This document shows positions 13,801-28,800 of a stretch of DNA of 64,000 nucleotides, piece after piece. This DNA is from Dipetalonema caudispina (Eukaryota > Nematoda > Chromadorea > Rhabditida > Onchocercidae): assembly GCA_013365325.1 (NCBI GenBank), contig JABVXV010000002.1:1116001-1180000 (forward strand). Direction: 5' to 3'. The position numbers and the translations under genes were made by a program. Under the pieces are notes generated by a model. It had not been told where the DNA came from, ran no database searches, and worked only from the letters and a program-made list of their open reading frames with translations. Position 1 is the first letter of the stretch. The number at the start of each line of letters is the position of its first letter.

Positions 13801-16800
13801 TCCGAAATAAAAATAATAGCTAAAAATTTAGTAAAGAAGTAATTTCATAAATAAATGAGCGTGTTTCGAAACCAGCGTTTTTTAGGTGGAAGATCACATG
13901 TTGTGGAGTCGCAATAACATTTCTAAATTAATTGTCATATCTATTAATTAATTTATTTTCACAATCCATCGTTCCTCATCCCACCAGAATAATTCAACAC
14001 TTTATCATAAAAGATCTTGAGTATTATACACAAGCTTAGAACATGATATTTGTTGGTTATTTGTTAGAATTTAATTAATTAATCTTATCTGTTAACATGG
14101 ATTTGTTTACAGACAATCAATTAAGAAGTAGCTTCTTTTCTGTCCGATTGTTTTCCGTAATTTTACAGTCAGTTTTGAATCTGTTCTGTTCGTAATTTAT
14201 TCACAAATAAATGGAATCATTATCTTATTCATTTTGGTTATTCAATTTCAATTTCATTCCGAACTTCATTCTTCATTCTTTTAAAGACTGGAAATAATCA
14301 TTTCAATTGTTATCACTTCAATTATCATTTTTTTGAAATGTAACTAGTCATTTTTTCAACTGTAACGAATTTTTGGTTTTTTTTAAAATTTCTCCGTTTC
14401 ATTTTTACAGTTTTTTAGTTGCAGTATTTGGATGAGAAATTTTTCCACAGCAAATTTACAATATTACAAATAATTACATTTCCTGAATTAGCGAACTTCG
14501 CTTTTTTGATGAATTCAAACAACTCAGTTTAGCCGTCAAAATTAATAGCCATTTTATTCTTTTTTCTTTGTCACTTTAACTTTCAAAATTGAGGACGTAA
14601 CTGTGTTCGGTTGAACAATTGCTTGGCATTATTATCAGACTTTTGGCGCTTTCATTCGAAAATAAACCAGGATGAAATCCTTTGTACTGTTCAAATTATG
14701 GTCCATTGAACAAATTCTATTTCTTATCCTACCACAAAAAGAACAGAAGAGGAAGTCAGCACACTGAATGCCATTTTTTAAAATTTTCGACGATCTTTGA
14801 CTTGCATTTTTGGGTGAAAATTCTTTAGTTCAAAATTATGAAATTGGAATGACTTCATTGTCTTTACGGAGATAACCAAACATACTGTCTATTTCACTTT
14901 AAAATTTTTGAAAAAATTAAAAACTTCTAAACCAGAAAAATCACAAGCTAAAATACTCTTTCAATTTGTTTTTTGATTTAGATGTTAAATAAAAATTTTC
15001 CATGAATGTAAATTATCAGCTTCATTTTCGGGGAAAACTGAATTAATTTTTTAAACAATTCTGGATTGAACGTAATTTAAGTTTACTTTAGATTAAAATC
15101 TTATCCATATTATCAAAAACTTATCAATTCATCTGTACTTTCTTTTTTAACTCTTTCGTCAATGAAATATGACAAGATACTACCACCTACTCCTAGTACT
15201 TATCGAAATGACTCTCAGATATTTTGAAAGCTTATTAAACCGTTGCAAGCAAACTTTATATTATGGCAAACAGTGAACAAATTTGGATATGAAAATTAAA
15301 TTAATGAAGAATTTTTCATTCTTACAATAAAATAACAACATATCAAAACATTGATTTCTTAAGGATTTTTACAAAATTTCGCTCTCATTTTGGAAGTGTA
15401 AAAATTAACTCCAATGAGCACGAAATTTTTAGAAATTTCTAGATAAGTTAGAGATATAAGTCTTGTTTGAGATCAATTTGAGTGGGAAATAGTTTTATTT
15501 AATCATTCATAGCATCTTCTTTGCTGAACTTTTGGATTTTTGTCTGAAATTCAAATAAGTTGCATGATGACAGGCCTGAATGATGTCGCCACTATTTTCC
15601 ATCTTCCACTACCTACATTTCTGAGAGCAATTTTGCCCTAAATTTAAAGAAAGTTTGTGAAAAGATAAAGGGAAATGAATTATCTTTCGTTCGTCAGTAA
15701 CCTCTCCTCTATCTCAAATTATTCGTTTTTTTTTTTTTTTTTTCTCTTAATTTTTATGGGAAGATCATTTTAATAAATTTATATTTGATTGGTTTAAACT
15801 GTTTTGATGAATCGTTGTTATTGAAAATTTCTTTTAGATGTAATGCGTGAAGAAATAAAACATAAGGAAATGATTCTTTCCTCTCTTGTTTTTAAATTCG
15901 TTTAAATTTATGATGCGTGGTAGTAAAACATATTACGACACCTTTATGATGCAACATTAATAGTCTTGCCATTCAAAATTTACCGAAACCATGTTATTTT
16001 AAACCTGCTTGTTGTTTAAACTAAACTTTTAGCTGAGGTTTAAAAATGAGTATTTGAAACATTTCATACTAATGAAATGAACAAAAATAAATTGGTGTTT
16101 GAGACTTTTCCACTTTTTTACTAATTTGCTCTTTTTTATCTTTCCTGTTATGCAAGAGTTAAAATGTTCCGTCTTATTTTGGTTTCATTTATTTAATGAT
16201 ATAATTAATAATGAAGGATCTTCTTTGTGGATGTTCATTTTAAAAATGAAACCAAATCAAAAGAACTGCTACGACATTACAGTTTTGTTATTTGATTTCT
16301 ACGATTTTTCTCCTTCGATTTTTTTTCTTCTTTTCCAATTCTTTTAATTTTTTTTTTTCTTTTGTTTACATACCATTCAATTAACTCGAATTTCAACTAC
16401 CAGCTTTCGTACAAAAATAAAACTGAAGTATACATTGAAAACCCAATGAATTTTCTTCATATTTTCGAAGAATGTTTTTTTCCCATTTCCCACACAAATT
16501 TTCTCCCAACTATTTTCTTTCATTTATTGTCATCATTGATATGAAAAGTTTTGTGAGTTTTATTTAATTTAAAGTGTCCGATTGTTTGTTTTCCTGCCGT
16601 CAATTAATATTTGAAATTAAAGACGATAAAAATTTTCCTTTTTTGTGGATAGACAGATCACTTCTTTTAAAAAAGTCACTTTATCCTTCAAGGTCAGCAT
16701 TTACGCAAAAATTTCTGATATTTCTATTTTTCTCTCAATTTATTTTTAGCTGAATGATGGATGGAAACGATATATCTTTCATTAAAAATTTACAACATTT

Positions 16801-19800
16801 CATCAAAATCATTTCATTTCCTTACTTCTTTCATCGCAGTTTTCTCTCTCTTTTGATTTTCATTCTGACTTGAAAATTTGTTCTTAAATTCCAATGATTT
16901 ATTCATTTTTACTATGCACATTAAATTGAAACGAAATTATTTCTGTTGAAAAAAACATATTTAATTGAAAAGATTTTACGCCCCAATAAGGCTTGCAATT
17001 TTTTTTTTCTCACAAATCTCAGAAAAGCTGTTTATGGTGGTACAAGCTGATAGGCTTGTTACCATCACTTGTGTTAATATTGTATACATCCGTTTCAAGT
17101 TCAACCCACGACAATCATCTACCATTAAAACATTCCCATGACGAATTGTGAACCGACGAAAATCCGGGAAAGAAAGTTCGGATAACAAATTCGTAATTTG
17201 CTCGCCAAACACTATAAAAAGTGCTGCTGTTAGAAAAATTTCCCGCAATTCAGCCATTAGAAATAACTGTTAATGTAAAGATAAATCGGAGGGATCAAGG
17301 AATATAAAATCAATTAAAAATTTCTTCAAGAGAGTTTCAAATGATTTTTGTGAAAATAATCCCTTCTTCTCATTCGTTAGTTCATTTTTCTGTATTGCTT
17401 AGTATGATAGACAATTGACGTTGATACGAGAATCTGTTGATGATTTCAAATCTTTAAACTTTTCATTCGATACAGATTAAGAAACGGACGAAAAATAGAA
17501 ATTTTGTGAATTTCAATCGTTGTCATTATGGAATAGTTAAACAAGTAAAAAGTAGAATCAATTTCCCTGAACATTCTCAGATGTAACAGTGACCGAATAT
17601 TTCGAATTACTGCATTTTTTTCGTTACGATCAATTTTCCCCTGTTGTTCTTTCTTACTTGTCAATCCATTCTTCTTGTAAAAAATGGTTGTTGACAAGTT
17701 ATTTCTTCAAAATTATACAAGAAATTTGCATTTTCAGGCCAGCAAGCTTCTCACACTAATTATTATAAGTTACATAATTTAAGATAGTCCACTGAAAAGG
17801 TCCGTTTTTAAACATTTGAACTGATGTGCGGGAGTTTTTGATTCAGGGAGTATATTTCAAGTAATCAGAAGAATCCCGCAATTCTCTTTCAATTCTGAAA
17901 GAAAAGAAAAATTTTTCGATAATTTTTCCTTCATATGTTATAATCGTTCGGTACTTTGGAAAGATCATTATCTTTGCTTATAATTTGTTAAATTTCCTCT
18001 TGATACAAAGGAAATTTATTAAAAAGTCAGTGGATCTCTAGACAGTTTCATTTATTTTAAATATATTATATTGGTATGAACAGACGTACCATTTTAGCTC
18101 TCCTTTTTTGCATATTTAAATTAAAATTTGCTTTCTGAAGGGATTGTTGGTAGACCGAGCTTAAGGGTATTTTATTGGATCGGTCTGCTATTTGTTTTAT
18201 TCTTCGTTTATGTTTGGCTTATCCTATTTCTGCATTTCAATTTTTTTTGAAAGTTCCAATATTTGAATCAATGTCAAAAAATAATAGTCATTCCTATCTT
18301 TCTCAATAAATTTCCCAAAAAAAAAAAAAAAACAGTGCCATCTGTGGTGCGTTCATACCTGTGCTTGCCTATTGAGGTCAAGAATTTCTCATAGTTGACC
18401 TAAAGCATTTCAATGCATGAATAGATTATAAATTTGGATAAATCTGAAGATCCTTCCTATTCCTGAACAATTCTGAATTGATTCATTAGCTGAGAAGTTT
18501 ACTTTCAAAGTAACAGAGTAATATCATTATGTGAGGAGCAGAAAAGGCTTTATACTTACTTTTATTATTGTACAATAGTTTGGAATTGCAACGGTCATTG
18601 GTAATATTGTTCAAGATGACCTCTTTTCATTGCTCTAACAGGACAATGGAGTGACATCTCCAAATACCCTTTCTACTTGGATATGTATGCTTCACATAGA
18701 TACATTACTGCTATCTTCCCGTTCGTTCGGTGTGCGGAGGGTAGAGACGTGTTTATTACATTTCATTTTATTTTATCTCATATTTCCAATTCATTTTTTG
18801 TTTGAAATATTTTAGAATGAAAAGAAGGAAAAGCCATTCCTCGACTACATTTCATTTAAAGTTTAACTTAAATTGACAAATATGTTGCTCTTCTCTTCCT
18901 TTCACTTTTTTAGTATAAAATGGCAAAATTGATTCCATCATTAGGCATAACTTAGTGCAAGGCTAATTTTTTTGTGTAATTCTTCTGAAAATTTTTATAT
19001 TTTTTCTCCTTTTTTTAAATTTCTTTTTTAAACTATCCACATTTTTAAAGCAAAATTTTCGTTAGACACAAATATGACTAATTCATATTTCTCTTCAGAT
19101 TGTCCAACAGTGAACTTTATTGGAGTAACTGAAATTTAATTCATAAATAGCTGCGCATTATTTTATTATTAATAGAAAAAACTTTTATTGAAATTTCTGT
19201 CGGAACAATTGCCTTCCGATACGATGAAATTGTTCATTTTTAATGATTTCCATATCCTTATTCGAAAATTTTGCAAGACAACATTTTTCCTTGTTTTTTT
19301 TTTCATTTCATTTTATTTTCCTCACATATTCTCTCATTGGATGAAATTCTAAAATGAAAATTATTTTCACCTTTTTCAACTTTAAATTTTTCGTCATTTT
19401 GGTTAGTTGCATTTTCACGAATTTTTGATTAATTTGACAAATTTCAGCCGTTAAGCGATTCCGATCTCATCAACTACAGCATCAGTCAACAAGCGCCGGT
19501 GCTGAGAATTTTTGAAACTAACGATCTGCCACTACATCGTGGCAATTTCACATCACAACACGCAATAATGGTACGATCGAGGCAATTGTCCGAAGTGTGT
19601 TTTTCATCATTTTATTGAAATAATAATCAAATGACATTTCTGTCGTGGTATAGCGGAAATAGCTGAATAAAAAGTGAAATGTTATGAGTAGTGGAAGAAA
19701 TTTATTAGTGAATTCACAGATTCAATGTGCCGGTTTGATAATTACTCATGAGTGTTTCTTCTAGCAGACTTAATTTGTTCTTACACTTTACTGTATTTCT

Positions 19801-22800
19801 TTCTTTAGATGATTTTATTGCATATTTAAGATTTCGGATTTTAAGGAGAAAAAAATGGTTCTTTTAATTCTTTAACTTAAAAATAGTATATCCATGTAAA
19901 AGGGTTCGTTTCATTTTCTGAGGAGCAAAAAGCGTTATGTAAATTATAATTAACTTTCAATTTTTATAATACATCCAATGTCAAACTTTTATTTTTCTCT
20001 TTTTTTTCAAATTGAAGACATTTTTATTCGACAAAAAAGGTCAGAAATGCTATTTAATATAAATGGTGAGAATAATGTCATTCATTGAGTGCAATGATAC
20101 GTTGGGACTTTCTATGGATGAGCAGTACAGATTGCAATTGACCTTGTAGCTGAGTGCAGCAATGGGAAAGTCCCTTCAACTCCCCTAATGAGATTTCAAA
20201 TTTTATTTTATATCCCTTTGATGATGAAAGAAGATTCCGATTTGTTATTCAATCCTTCTTCACTATCCCAAAAAGCATTCTTTCTTCTCCAATTATAGCT
20301 TAACCATGAGTGGTCGTTTCCTTAAATACTAATTCAACAAGCTAACTTATTTTGAGGGATAATCATTAAATTATATCTTTTATAATAGCCTTTTCGGAAT
20401 TGAATAATTTGAAATTAACATATTTGTAACAAAATAATATAATTAATATGGCTGCTGTGAAATCATGATGATATGAGGCATATTTCGTAACGTCCTAGTT
20501 TTGGAAATTTTGAATTTGTAGAAATATGATGTGAGAACAGTAACTTAATAATAGATAAGATAATATGAATGAATCTAAATGAGTGATAAGTTATATCTGT
20601 GCAGATAATAATCCTTTGATAGTAAAACAGAATATCTTTTCTTGAAAACAATGCCATTTTCTCCATATAGAAAAGGAAGCTAATGAGAATGATCGGAAAG
20701 TTAAAGATAAATAGTTTAAACAACAAAATTTTGTGAAGCCATCTTTGGCGTGAAATTGTATTTCAGTGATATCAAAGGATGAAATGATATGAGTAATTAA
20801 TTTAACTTCGGATTCTCTGTACTTTTTATCTTCCTGCCAGTTGATGATATTATTCGATGCTTGCTTTCAAATCATCTTTATTCAGACATTATCTATAATT
20901 ATCTTAAATTTAATCAGTGTGATTAAATTGCATTCTAATTGTTTAGGATTAATGTTTTGTCCCCTCTCTTTCTAATGTACCAAAAAGGGTCAGAAGTTGC
21001 CCTCTCTAATGCTTATTATGGAAACAAAAAGTGGATATAAGATGTCTCTTTTGGCATTCTCGATCTCCTCTTCCTTTACATTACCATCATTTCCATATAG
21101 CTTAATAATGGCAAGGCCTTTTTCTCTCCTTCTTTCTTCTTGTTTTTTCTGTTTCAATCTTTTCATTTCAAGCCCAATACAACAAAACAAACAAAGGAAT
21201 TAACAAAGTCTGTCAAATTTTTTCAAAAACTCTTTTGGAGTAGACATAATTTTTGAGTTTGCTCTGCAACAAAGGTACCCATCTAAATTCCAAATTTACC
21301 GAAATAGTATGGTTGATGATTCTAAAAGTTACAACAAATATTCTCGTCTATGAAATAAAAAAAAAAATTGGTCATCCCAAGAAGTTAATGGCTAACAACC
21401 AGAAATATTTCGGAGTACCTGAAAAAAGAATTACCAATCTACCTATCTCCAATTTCCTGCTCACGCGAAAAAGCCTACTAAAGCGGCAGAAAAAGAACGT
21501 TAAATTACATGAGCCTGAAAAAAAAAAAACAACTGGCTTAATCGAGAAGACCTATTTAAATGTTTTAGGTCTGGGGTACCATCAGTGATAATATCATATG
21601 TGACTGCTTTTCAATTTACCGAATTCACCAAATTTCAAACTGTTAAAAAAGACATATATCTACCGATGAAAGCTAAAATGCGACCATTCGAAACGCCGTT
21701 GACCTATTTTTTCCCTTGACGTAATCTATGATAGACTATTTGGCTTATCTAATTAATATTTAAGTTATAGCTGTAAGTGACAATCAGATAGTCACCTGTT
21801 GGAGAGTGGTAAAAAGCATTCAAAACTGCACTTGTATTTGAAACGAAAGACCCAAAAAATAAAACTGAACTTAATCTTTCTAAAAAGTCAAAATTTTAGT
21901 TTTCTTCGGCATCCAGAATAACTATCGACGTATTAAGTTTCAGTTTGATGGCTTTTTTGAGGAAAGCTGTAATTTTTCCTTAGTGAATAATTCAATCCGT
22001 ACATATGTAATTAAAAATCTTTCTGTGTAGTGATAAAGATTCGATTAGATAGGAATGTTGTAAAAGTAGTAGCAAATTACTTGAATTTGATATTTGTTTG
22101 CTTCACGAGTACCGTAAAGCAGTGTTTAGAATTATATTAAATCAGTTCATTTGTTGAGAATTCGAAGTTTACTTCTTGAGTGACTAATGAAATTGAAATC
22201 AAATAAATATTCACTTTTTTTTTCGATACCAACGTTGTCTCATAGCTGATTCAATTCTTCTATTAGGATAACACAATCGAGTTTTTTCTCGAAAAATTTG
22301 CATTTGAATTGTAATTTCAAAAGTACATTAATTCATCATTTGCTTAAAGTTTAAAAGTAAATGGAACCCAAGAAGAGGTCTGAATTAACTAGTTTATAGT
22401 GAAATATATTTAAAAGAGTCGACCATATGATACATAATAAAGCTATTAATAGATTGTGTTGAGAATATCAGAAATTATAATTTTAATCAAAAACGTTGAT
22501 ATCTTTGTGTTGACTTCTTGTTTTTGTTTAGAAGTAAAGTAGGAGAAGCCTAAAGGCAATGATAAATTTCTTTCTTAAATTGCTTACGAACACTTTGTTT
22601 TCATTTAGTGTGTATAAGTAACATTTATATTTGTATTTCGGGAGAAAGTTTAATTAATTGTTTAACGAATAACTTTCGTACTTTTCATTGATTGACAATA
22701 ACTTTTTATTTAAAATCAAAGAATTATCCTTTAAAAAATGAAAATAATATGTTTTTCTCAACTTATTTATGATAAGTACGGTGTGGACTAGTTGAATTAC

Positions 22801-25800
22801 AATAAATATAGCTCAGATCAGTAAGATATGTTTAGGCTCTGCACAAGTACAATTACTTTTAAACAAATTCTGAAATTGAAGTAATGATCCTGTTGTGTTG
22901 TAAAAATAGAAATCATTACAGATAGCGGGCCTAATGGATGAATCAGTTTCCGATCAACCGACATTGAAACGCTTTTCACGATACAATCAATCAATGCGGT
23001 CTCGACCGTCCCCTCATATATGTGACTTGGAGCCTGGCTCCTCTCAGCAACAACAACCGCATACATGTTCCAAAGTGTATGTGTTATGCATGAAATTGAT
23101 CGAGAATAGGCTAATTTGCTAGATTACTTTGACGAAAGATTATTGTACAAGCAAATAACATCCATTGCATGGCTGAATTTGGAAATAGAAGGACTCCTTG
23201 CGATTATTGAAGCTTCAAATTATTGGGACTTTAAAATTTTTCAAGGTTAAAATCATTAAATATTTGGAAAAATATGAGATTGGTGCAAAAGTAATTGCGT
23301 TTTTTACATTGTCGAACTTTTCTGTTTTACACTGAAAGACATTCTTAAATGAGTGTGCTTAAGTTATATTTCATTTTAATGCGCATTTCTTGCTTTGTGT
23401 GCTTTTTTTACCAATGATTTATTACTTACCCTTTCTTCCATACTTATTTTAAACCAAGGAAATTATATTAGGTAAAAACTAAATTCATTCAAAAGTAATA
23501 TCAGCAACATTTGGCCTGGTAAACTGCTAATAAATGTAAAGTGCAATGGTATTTTTGGACGTTTTGTGGAGAAGAGATCCTTGAAGATGAAAACGCAGTG
23601 ACCGGTCATCGAGTTGATGCAGTCATCGAGTTGATGAAGAAATGATTGCTTTAAGAGTTGACGATAATGAAAAATTTGTCGTAAAAAAATATCACCTTTT
23701 CTTATTCCAAGCAACAACAATGAATCATTTTTCGATCGATGATACGACGAAAAGCAGATTGTATAGAACTAGTAATGACTTTCTTAATAGATGTATCGAG
23801 AAGAGCTCGAAAACAAGATGATACTTACTGCTTGGTAATTTCACGCTGTTTGATATACTGCAGTTTCCGAAGTCCGATCCAAAAATTGATGAAATGCACC
23901 TGAAACTGCACAGCATGAAGCCAATAAAAAGCTTCTCACGATGATGCTTGATCACGAAATTTCGTTCCATCTGCCATATATACCCAATGTTTCTCAACCG
24001 ACTATTATCTCTTCAGCCATCTCAACAATTGCAGGAAAAAAGCTTCCACGATCAGGAGGATGCAGACAATGTTTTTCAAAAGTCTATCGAATTTTGAAGC
24101 ATCAGCTTCTATGTTGTAAAAATAAATGAATTTCTCATTGTTAGTAAGGTGTTGATTATTACGACTCCTTATTTGACTGCTAAAGACATATTGAAGCTTA
24201 GTGATAATGACCTGAAATTAACATTCCCGAAGAGCAACTACTTCGACACTAATTTTATAGATGTCGACGTAGCGATAGTACAAGCTGGGCAAACTGCTTT
24301 TTTTGCTCCTTCAATTCAAAAATTTTTGAATTTTCTGAGAAAGAAACCCAAAAGATTTCGCGGAAATATTTCTCAAATCGAACGAGCGGTCAGAGTGGCT
24401 GTTTGATTTCCGTCGTTTCGTAGGACGTTTCAAATGAATTTCTATAAAATTTAGCTATCAAACCTTGCGATTTGTATCTGTACTCACATCCGTCTCTCTA
24501 TTGTCAAAAATTTTTGCTTTTTAGAAAATTTATTTATATTTCTGGGTTGTAACAATTAGCGGTTATAATACTAAAAGGTTTAATATATTGCGCCCAAGAA
24601 TAAGCCCTCAAAAATATCCTATGATTATTGAAACATTAAAATTGAGCCGTTTTCACAAATTCTTTCGTCATTAATTTCTTTCGACATTTCTAGTCAATCT
24701 GGAAGTTATAAGTTCGAGAAAATGAAAACTAATGTAATTACAGTAGCAGTCGACTGAAAACGGGATTCTTTAGTGGAAATTGGACATTGCGCGGTAAAAA
24801 GGAACAGAAAATGCGTCCATCTGTACATGACATAACTGTCGTACAGACTGGAAAGTCGTAAGTATTTTTCTATCAATTATTTGTTTGCTGATTTATTTGC
24901 TCAATTTTATTGGTATATTTATGTGTACTCATAGATTTTAAATAAAAACTAGTCTAGCATCGAAACTGTCCCGATCAGTTAATGTAATTATTTCTACTGT
25001 AAATGTTGTCACTTCTACACGTACTGTTAAGATTTCGTAGAAACAGTCTACAAAACTATTAATAATAGATCATGCAAAAATAGTTTGATGTTATCTTTCT
25101 CTACAAGAAAGCTCACCTGATCAACATTCAAAAATATCTCCTTTGTTTTACGTGATAGTCAATGTCTAATAGTGTTGCTTCATTAACGTGGTTCATTTCT
25201 ACCTGCTTTTGGAAATTCAAAATTTGAAGTCAGAAATTTGCGTAAAAAGTTTCTATTTGAAGTGATCAGATAGAAGATAAGTGCTAATCGTCTTCCTATT
25301 ACTAAAGGAAAAGAAATTGAACCAACCAGTAATTCAGTAAAATTTAACTGATATCAAATGGGATCATAATTTAAAATATGTTGAGGGAGTTCATTCTTGA
25401 AATAAAAAAGTAAACGAATGCTTTTCCAACATCTTTTTCAATATTCTATTCGATAACGGAATAAATGGTTGACATATATTTGCATATTTATTATATATTA
25501 CCACCAATACCAAGTAGTTTTATCGCCACTTAATATAAGACGATTCCTGATTGATTAAATCATTTGTCACCGTAATAACTGTGATATAATAGCTGCTGAT
25601 ATACTCATCCTTCAATGCTGTGCTCAGATATCGTTGAAGATACAGCTTCTCTTCATTTCCAAAACTTTTGATTACTCAAATTTGAGCGAACATATAGCTG
25701 TCAGTTGGAGTTTCTGTTAAATGTGGAGCGGTTTTCGCATGCAACAGTAAATCTACTAATTAGTATTAATAATCAAAAATATTCAGGTCATCCAATTCAG

Positions 25801-28800
25801 TAGTAGCAGAGCCGCCGATAATATCGGCTAATGCGCCCAGGTCGAGCTTCCCACTACCACTTGAACAATACTTTCAATATCATCAATCCTGTCATGTGAA
25901 CAAATCGGGATCTTCAGATTATATCCATAGAGATCATCCGACCTCAATACATGACCATCGAATATCACCAACATCTCCTCATCTCAGAAATTTCACGTTT
26001 GTATTTCGTAAAATTTTCTTCAAAGTATATAAAAGTGTTCAAAATTAATTATCGAAGTCTGAAGATGAAGAAACAGGAAATGTTTAAAGATTCGAGATAC
26101 CCTTCTAGTTTTAAATGTTGCGTAGAACTACCGACTCAACTAATGTAAACAAAAAATCTTAATGGTTGGCACTGTCACCCCTTTTAGTAGGCCATTCTAA
26201 ACAACCACAACAATACTAAGTGGTTGAACTGTTCTACTATTTTACTTATTGATAAAATATGCCCGTACCATTATGTAGTACATCAACAAAGTTGTTTCGG
26301 AGAGTTTAACGTGAAACAAAAAATGTATACGGGCCTTATTGATGAATAACTTTCGGAAGTTTGATGATAAGACCATCACAAAAGTTTTAAACATTTGATC
26401 GATTATCGTCTCTTTCTTTGTATTCACTTCTATTAAAATGCTGAATTCAATATCTTCTGATCATATTTTCCTAATTTCTATATTTCACTCATTTGTATAA
26501 TTTATAAACTAATCAATCCTGCAACTCTCAAAGAGTTTTCAATTACCCAATTAATGCTGCACAGCTTATCAAATCATATGGTTTAATTAGTGTTTAGGAC
26601 TAAAAAATTCTCTTTTGACCATTTCAAAAACAACTGCCATTTTGAATTTGTTATATTTGTCAATTAAGATGATAATTTCAAAGGTGTAGAATTTCCATTG
26701 CTTTGTAAAACATAAAAAGTGAGTGAGGAATAAGAGGAGGAGAGGGAAATGAATCTGCTGACAAAATGCGGCGAGGTCATTGCATCTTAATTCCTCACCT
26801 CCATTTGTTTTTTGCTATCATTTCATCTAAAATTATCAGTTTGATGAACCTTTTGCGCCGTCATTCGTTTTTGCCAAATCAAAATTCATTCTTTTGACAT
26901 ATTATATTTCGTGCAATAATTGCGCATCGCTGTTCCGCCCTCATTTCTTAGTAATATTTGCTTCATTCAACTCAGAAATATGACTTCTATTTGTCTTTTA
27001 TCATCTTTCATTATATCCGAAGAGTAATGCTTCATTACTATCGCTTCTTCATAACCTAAACAAGTCATATTAGCTAAATACCTTAGTCTTTCTGGTAAAA
27101 TACTTTCATCTTCCTGTATACCACCGCAGTCGTAGTATCACTCGGCATAGGTTCTAGCTTAGATCCACCGGAATTTAACGTATATTTATTCATTTACATA
27201 ATGCACTGGAAATGATAATCCTTTAATTCATTAATATTTTTATGGAGGACATTGCAATCTTAGAAACTTCAAAGTATTTATAGAATTTTCCGTTGTGTCC
27301 ATACTATCGATTTTACTATCAGTGTGGATTTAGAACAAGAATTAGAAAATTAAGTTATTAAGTTTGGATTCAAGTAGTATTTTGACTAAATTTTCTTTAA
27401 AAATTCCAGCACTGGTTCTCTTTTTTTTTGAAATTGAAAATTGAAGTAAGATAAGTAAGATAACTAAAAAATGAATAACGTAACAGGATAGCCGGATCAA
27501 ATTCAATTGTTGTATATTACTTCCTACAACAATAGCATGGAATTGAATTTTTGATGTGAAATTTTTTACTACAAAGTTTACACACTAAATGACAGACCCA
27601 TGCCACGCTTAATTACTAGAGAATTAATCAATAAACAAATTTGTCATGTTTAACTGTGAGACATGTTCATATATCTTCTGGAGGTTTATCAACAAATTTG
27701 CATCTATTTTTTTTTTTTTTTTTGAGGTAACAGGATACTATGATACATATCCTTTTCCTTTCTCTTCGGGCCATAAAATATCATAGGATATAGATTTTAT
27801 TGTGACGTTTTTTAGGATTTATTTATGAATTTATTGGCGCAAGCGTCGTGTCATATTTACGATATATTCTCTTTTCTTTATATATTTTTAACAATTCTTT
27901 GTTCATCTTATACCTTTATCGGTCTTATTAATTTCGATTTTCGCTTCCTCCCTTAAGATCTTATCGTATAAACAACCCCAAAAAAGGAAAAAAAATTTGG
28001 ACTTCACTAGATGAAATATTTTCTTTTCCTCTTTCATATTTTTAAATATCAATTAAATTTAGATTATTTGCTTCTCAAGTTATTAATGTATGAAATTATT
28101 GAAAATTTTAAGATTCATAATTTGTAGATCAAACAAATTTTGTGCTGATTCGGAAAGAGAATCAATACGAACACCAGCAGAAATAGTTCAAACTACAGTA
28201 GCTCCACCGCAATTTGCTCGTACTTCCGAAAATTTTACTCGACCTTCGACAAGAACTTCCTCAGTAGCATCTGAGCAACTTGGACGTATCATTCCAGTTG
28301 AACTAAAAACTTTTAACGGTTTGAATCAGTTTTTTTCCTATTTTTGATATATTTTCTTCTGCAACTTAGAAAAACAGATATTTCAAAGTGCCGAAACGTT
28401 TATAATCAATATGATATATAATGTAAGCCATGATAATGTTATTTTTTTAATATTTCTGAGTAAATTAAAAATTCCTACAGCTTAATGTTGGAATACTTCA
28501 GAACTTTCCAAACATAGTTTGTTTAGAGAATGTATTTTAAATTACCTTATCCCATATAGTATGGTGAAGTTAAAAAAACGAAAAGGGAAATGAAATCATA
28601 TCAACAAGTATTGTAAGACAACGGAAAGAAAGTGTAATATTTATCAGTAATGCTTGGTTAAAAGGGAACTTCATTTAAATTGATAGTTTAATTCAATTAA
28701 TTTGATTGATTCCAAATATTTTGAATAATGAGAATATGAAATCGAGAAAGGAAGGAAGGAAAGTAGAATCAACGAACGCGAAGTTTTTTTTTTTCTTTTA

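Larger units (their letters stand above)
4925..19447 (+). other. 14.5 kb intron of the SAM-PDZ gene
   Basis: This separates the first exon (ends in TAT, phase 0, donor GTTAGT) from the second (acceptor TTTCAG, phase 0). It is much longer than the other introns here, most of which are 50 to 700 bases. I see no supported coding exon on the plus strand. It holds homopolymer runs (T18 at 15726-15743), a short tetranucleotide run (AGAC) near 5867-5880 and an unassigned 93-codon minus-strand frame at 16976-17257. An alternative reading is that the first exon belongs to another gene. The matching phase and the acidic-to-Ser/Asp continuity (EEPEPDY then PLSDSD) favour one gene. Confidence 0.5.

Noticed and set aside
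17656..17700. Inverted repeat ACTTGTCAA / TTGACAAGT
   Set aside because: Nine-base arms with a long loop are expected occasionally in DNA of this composition.
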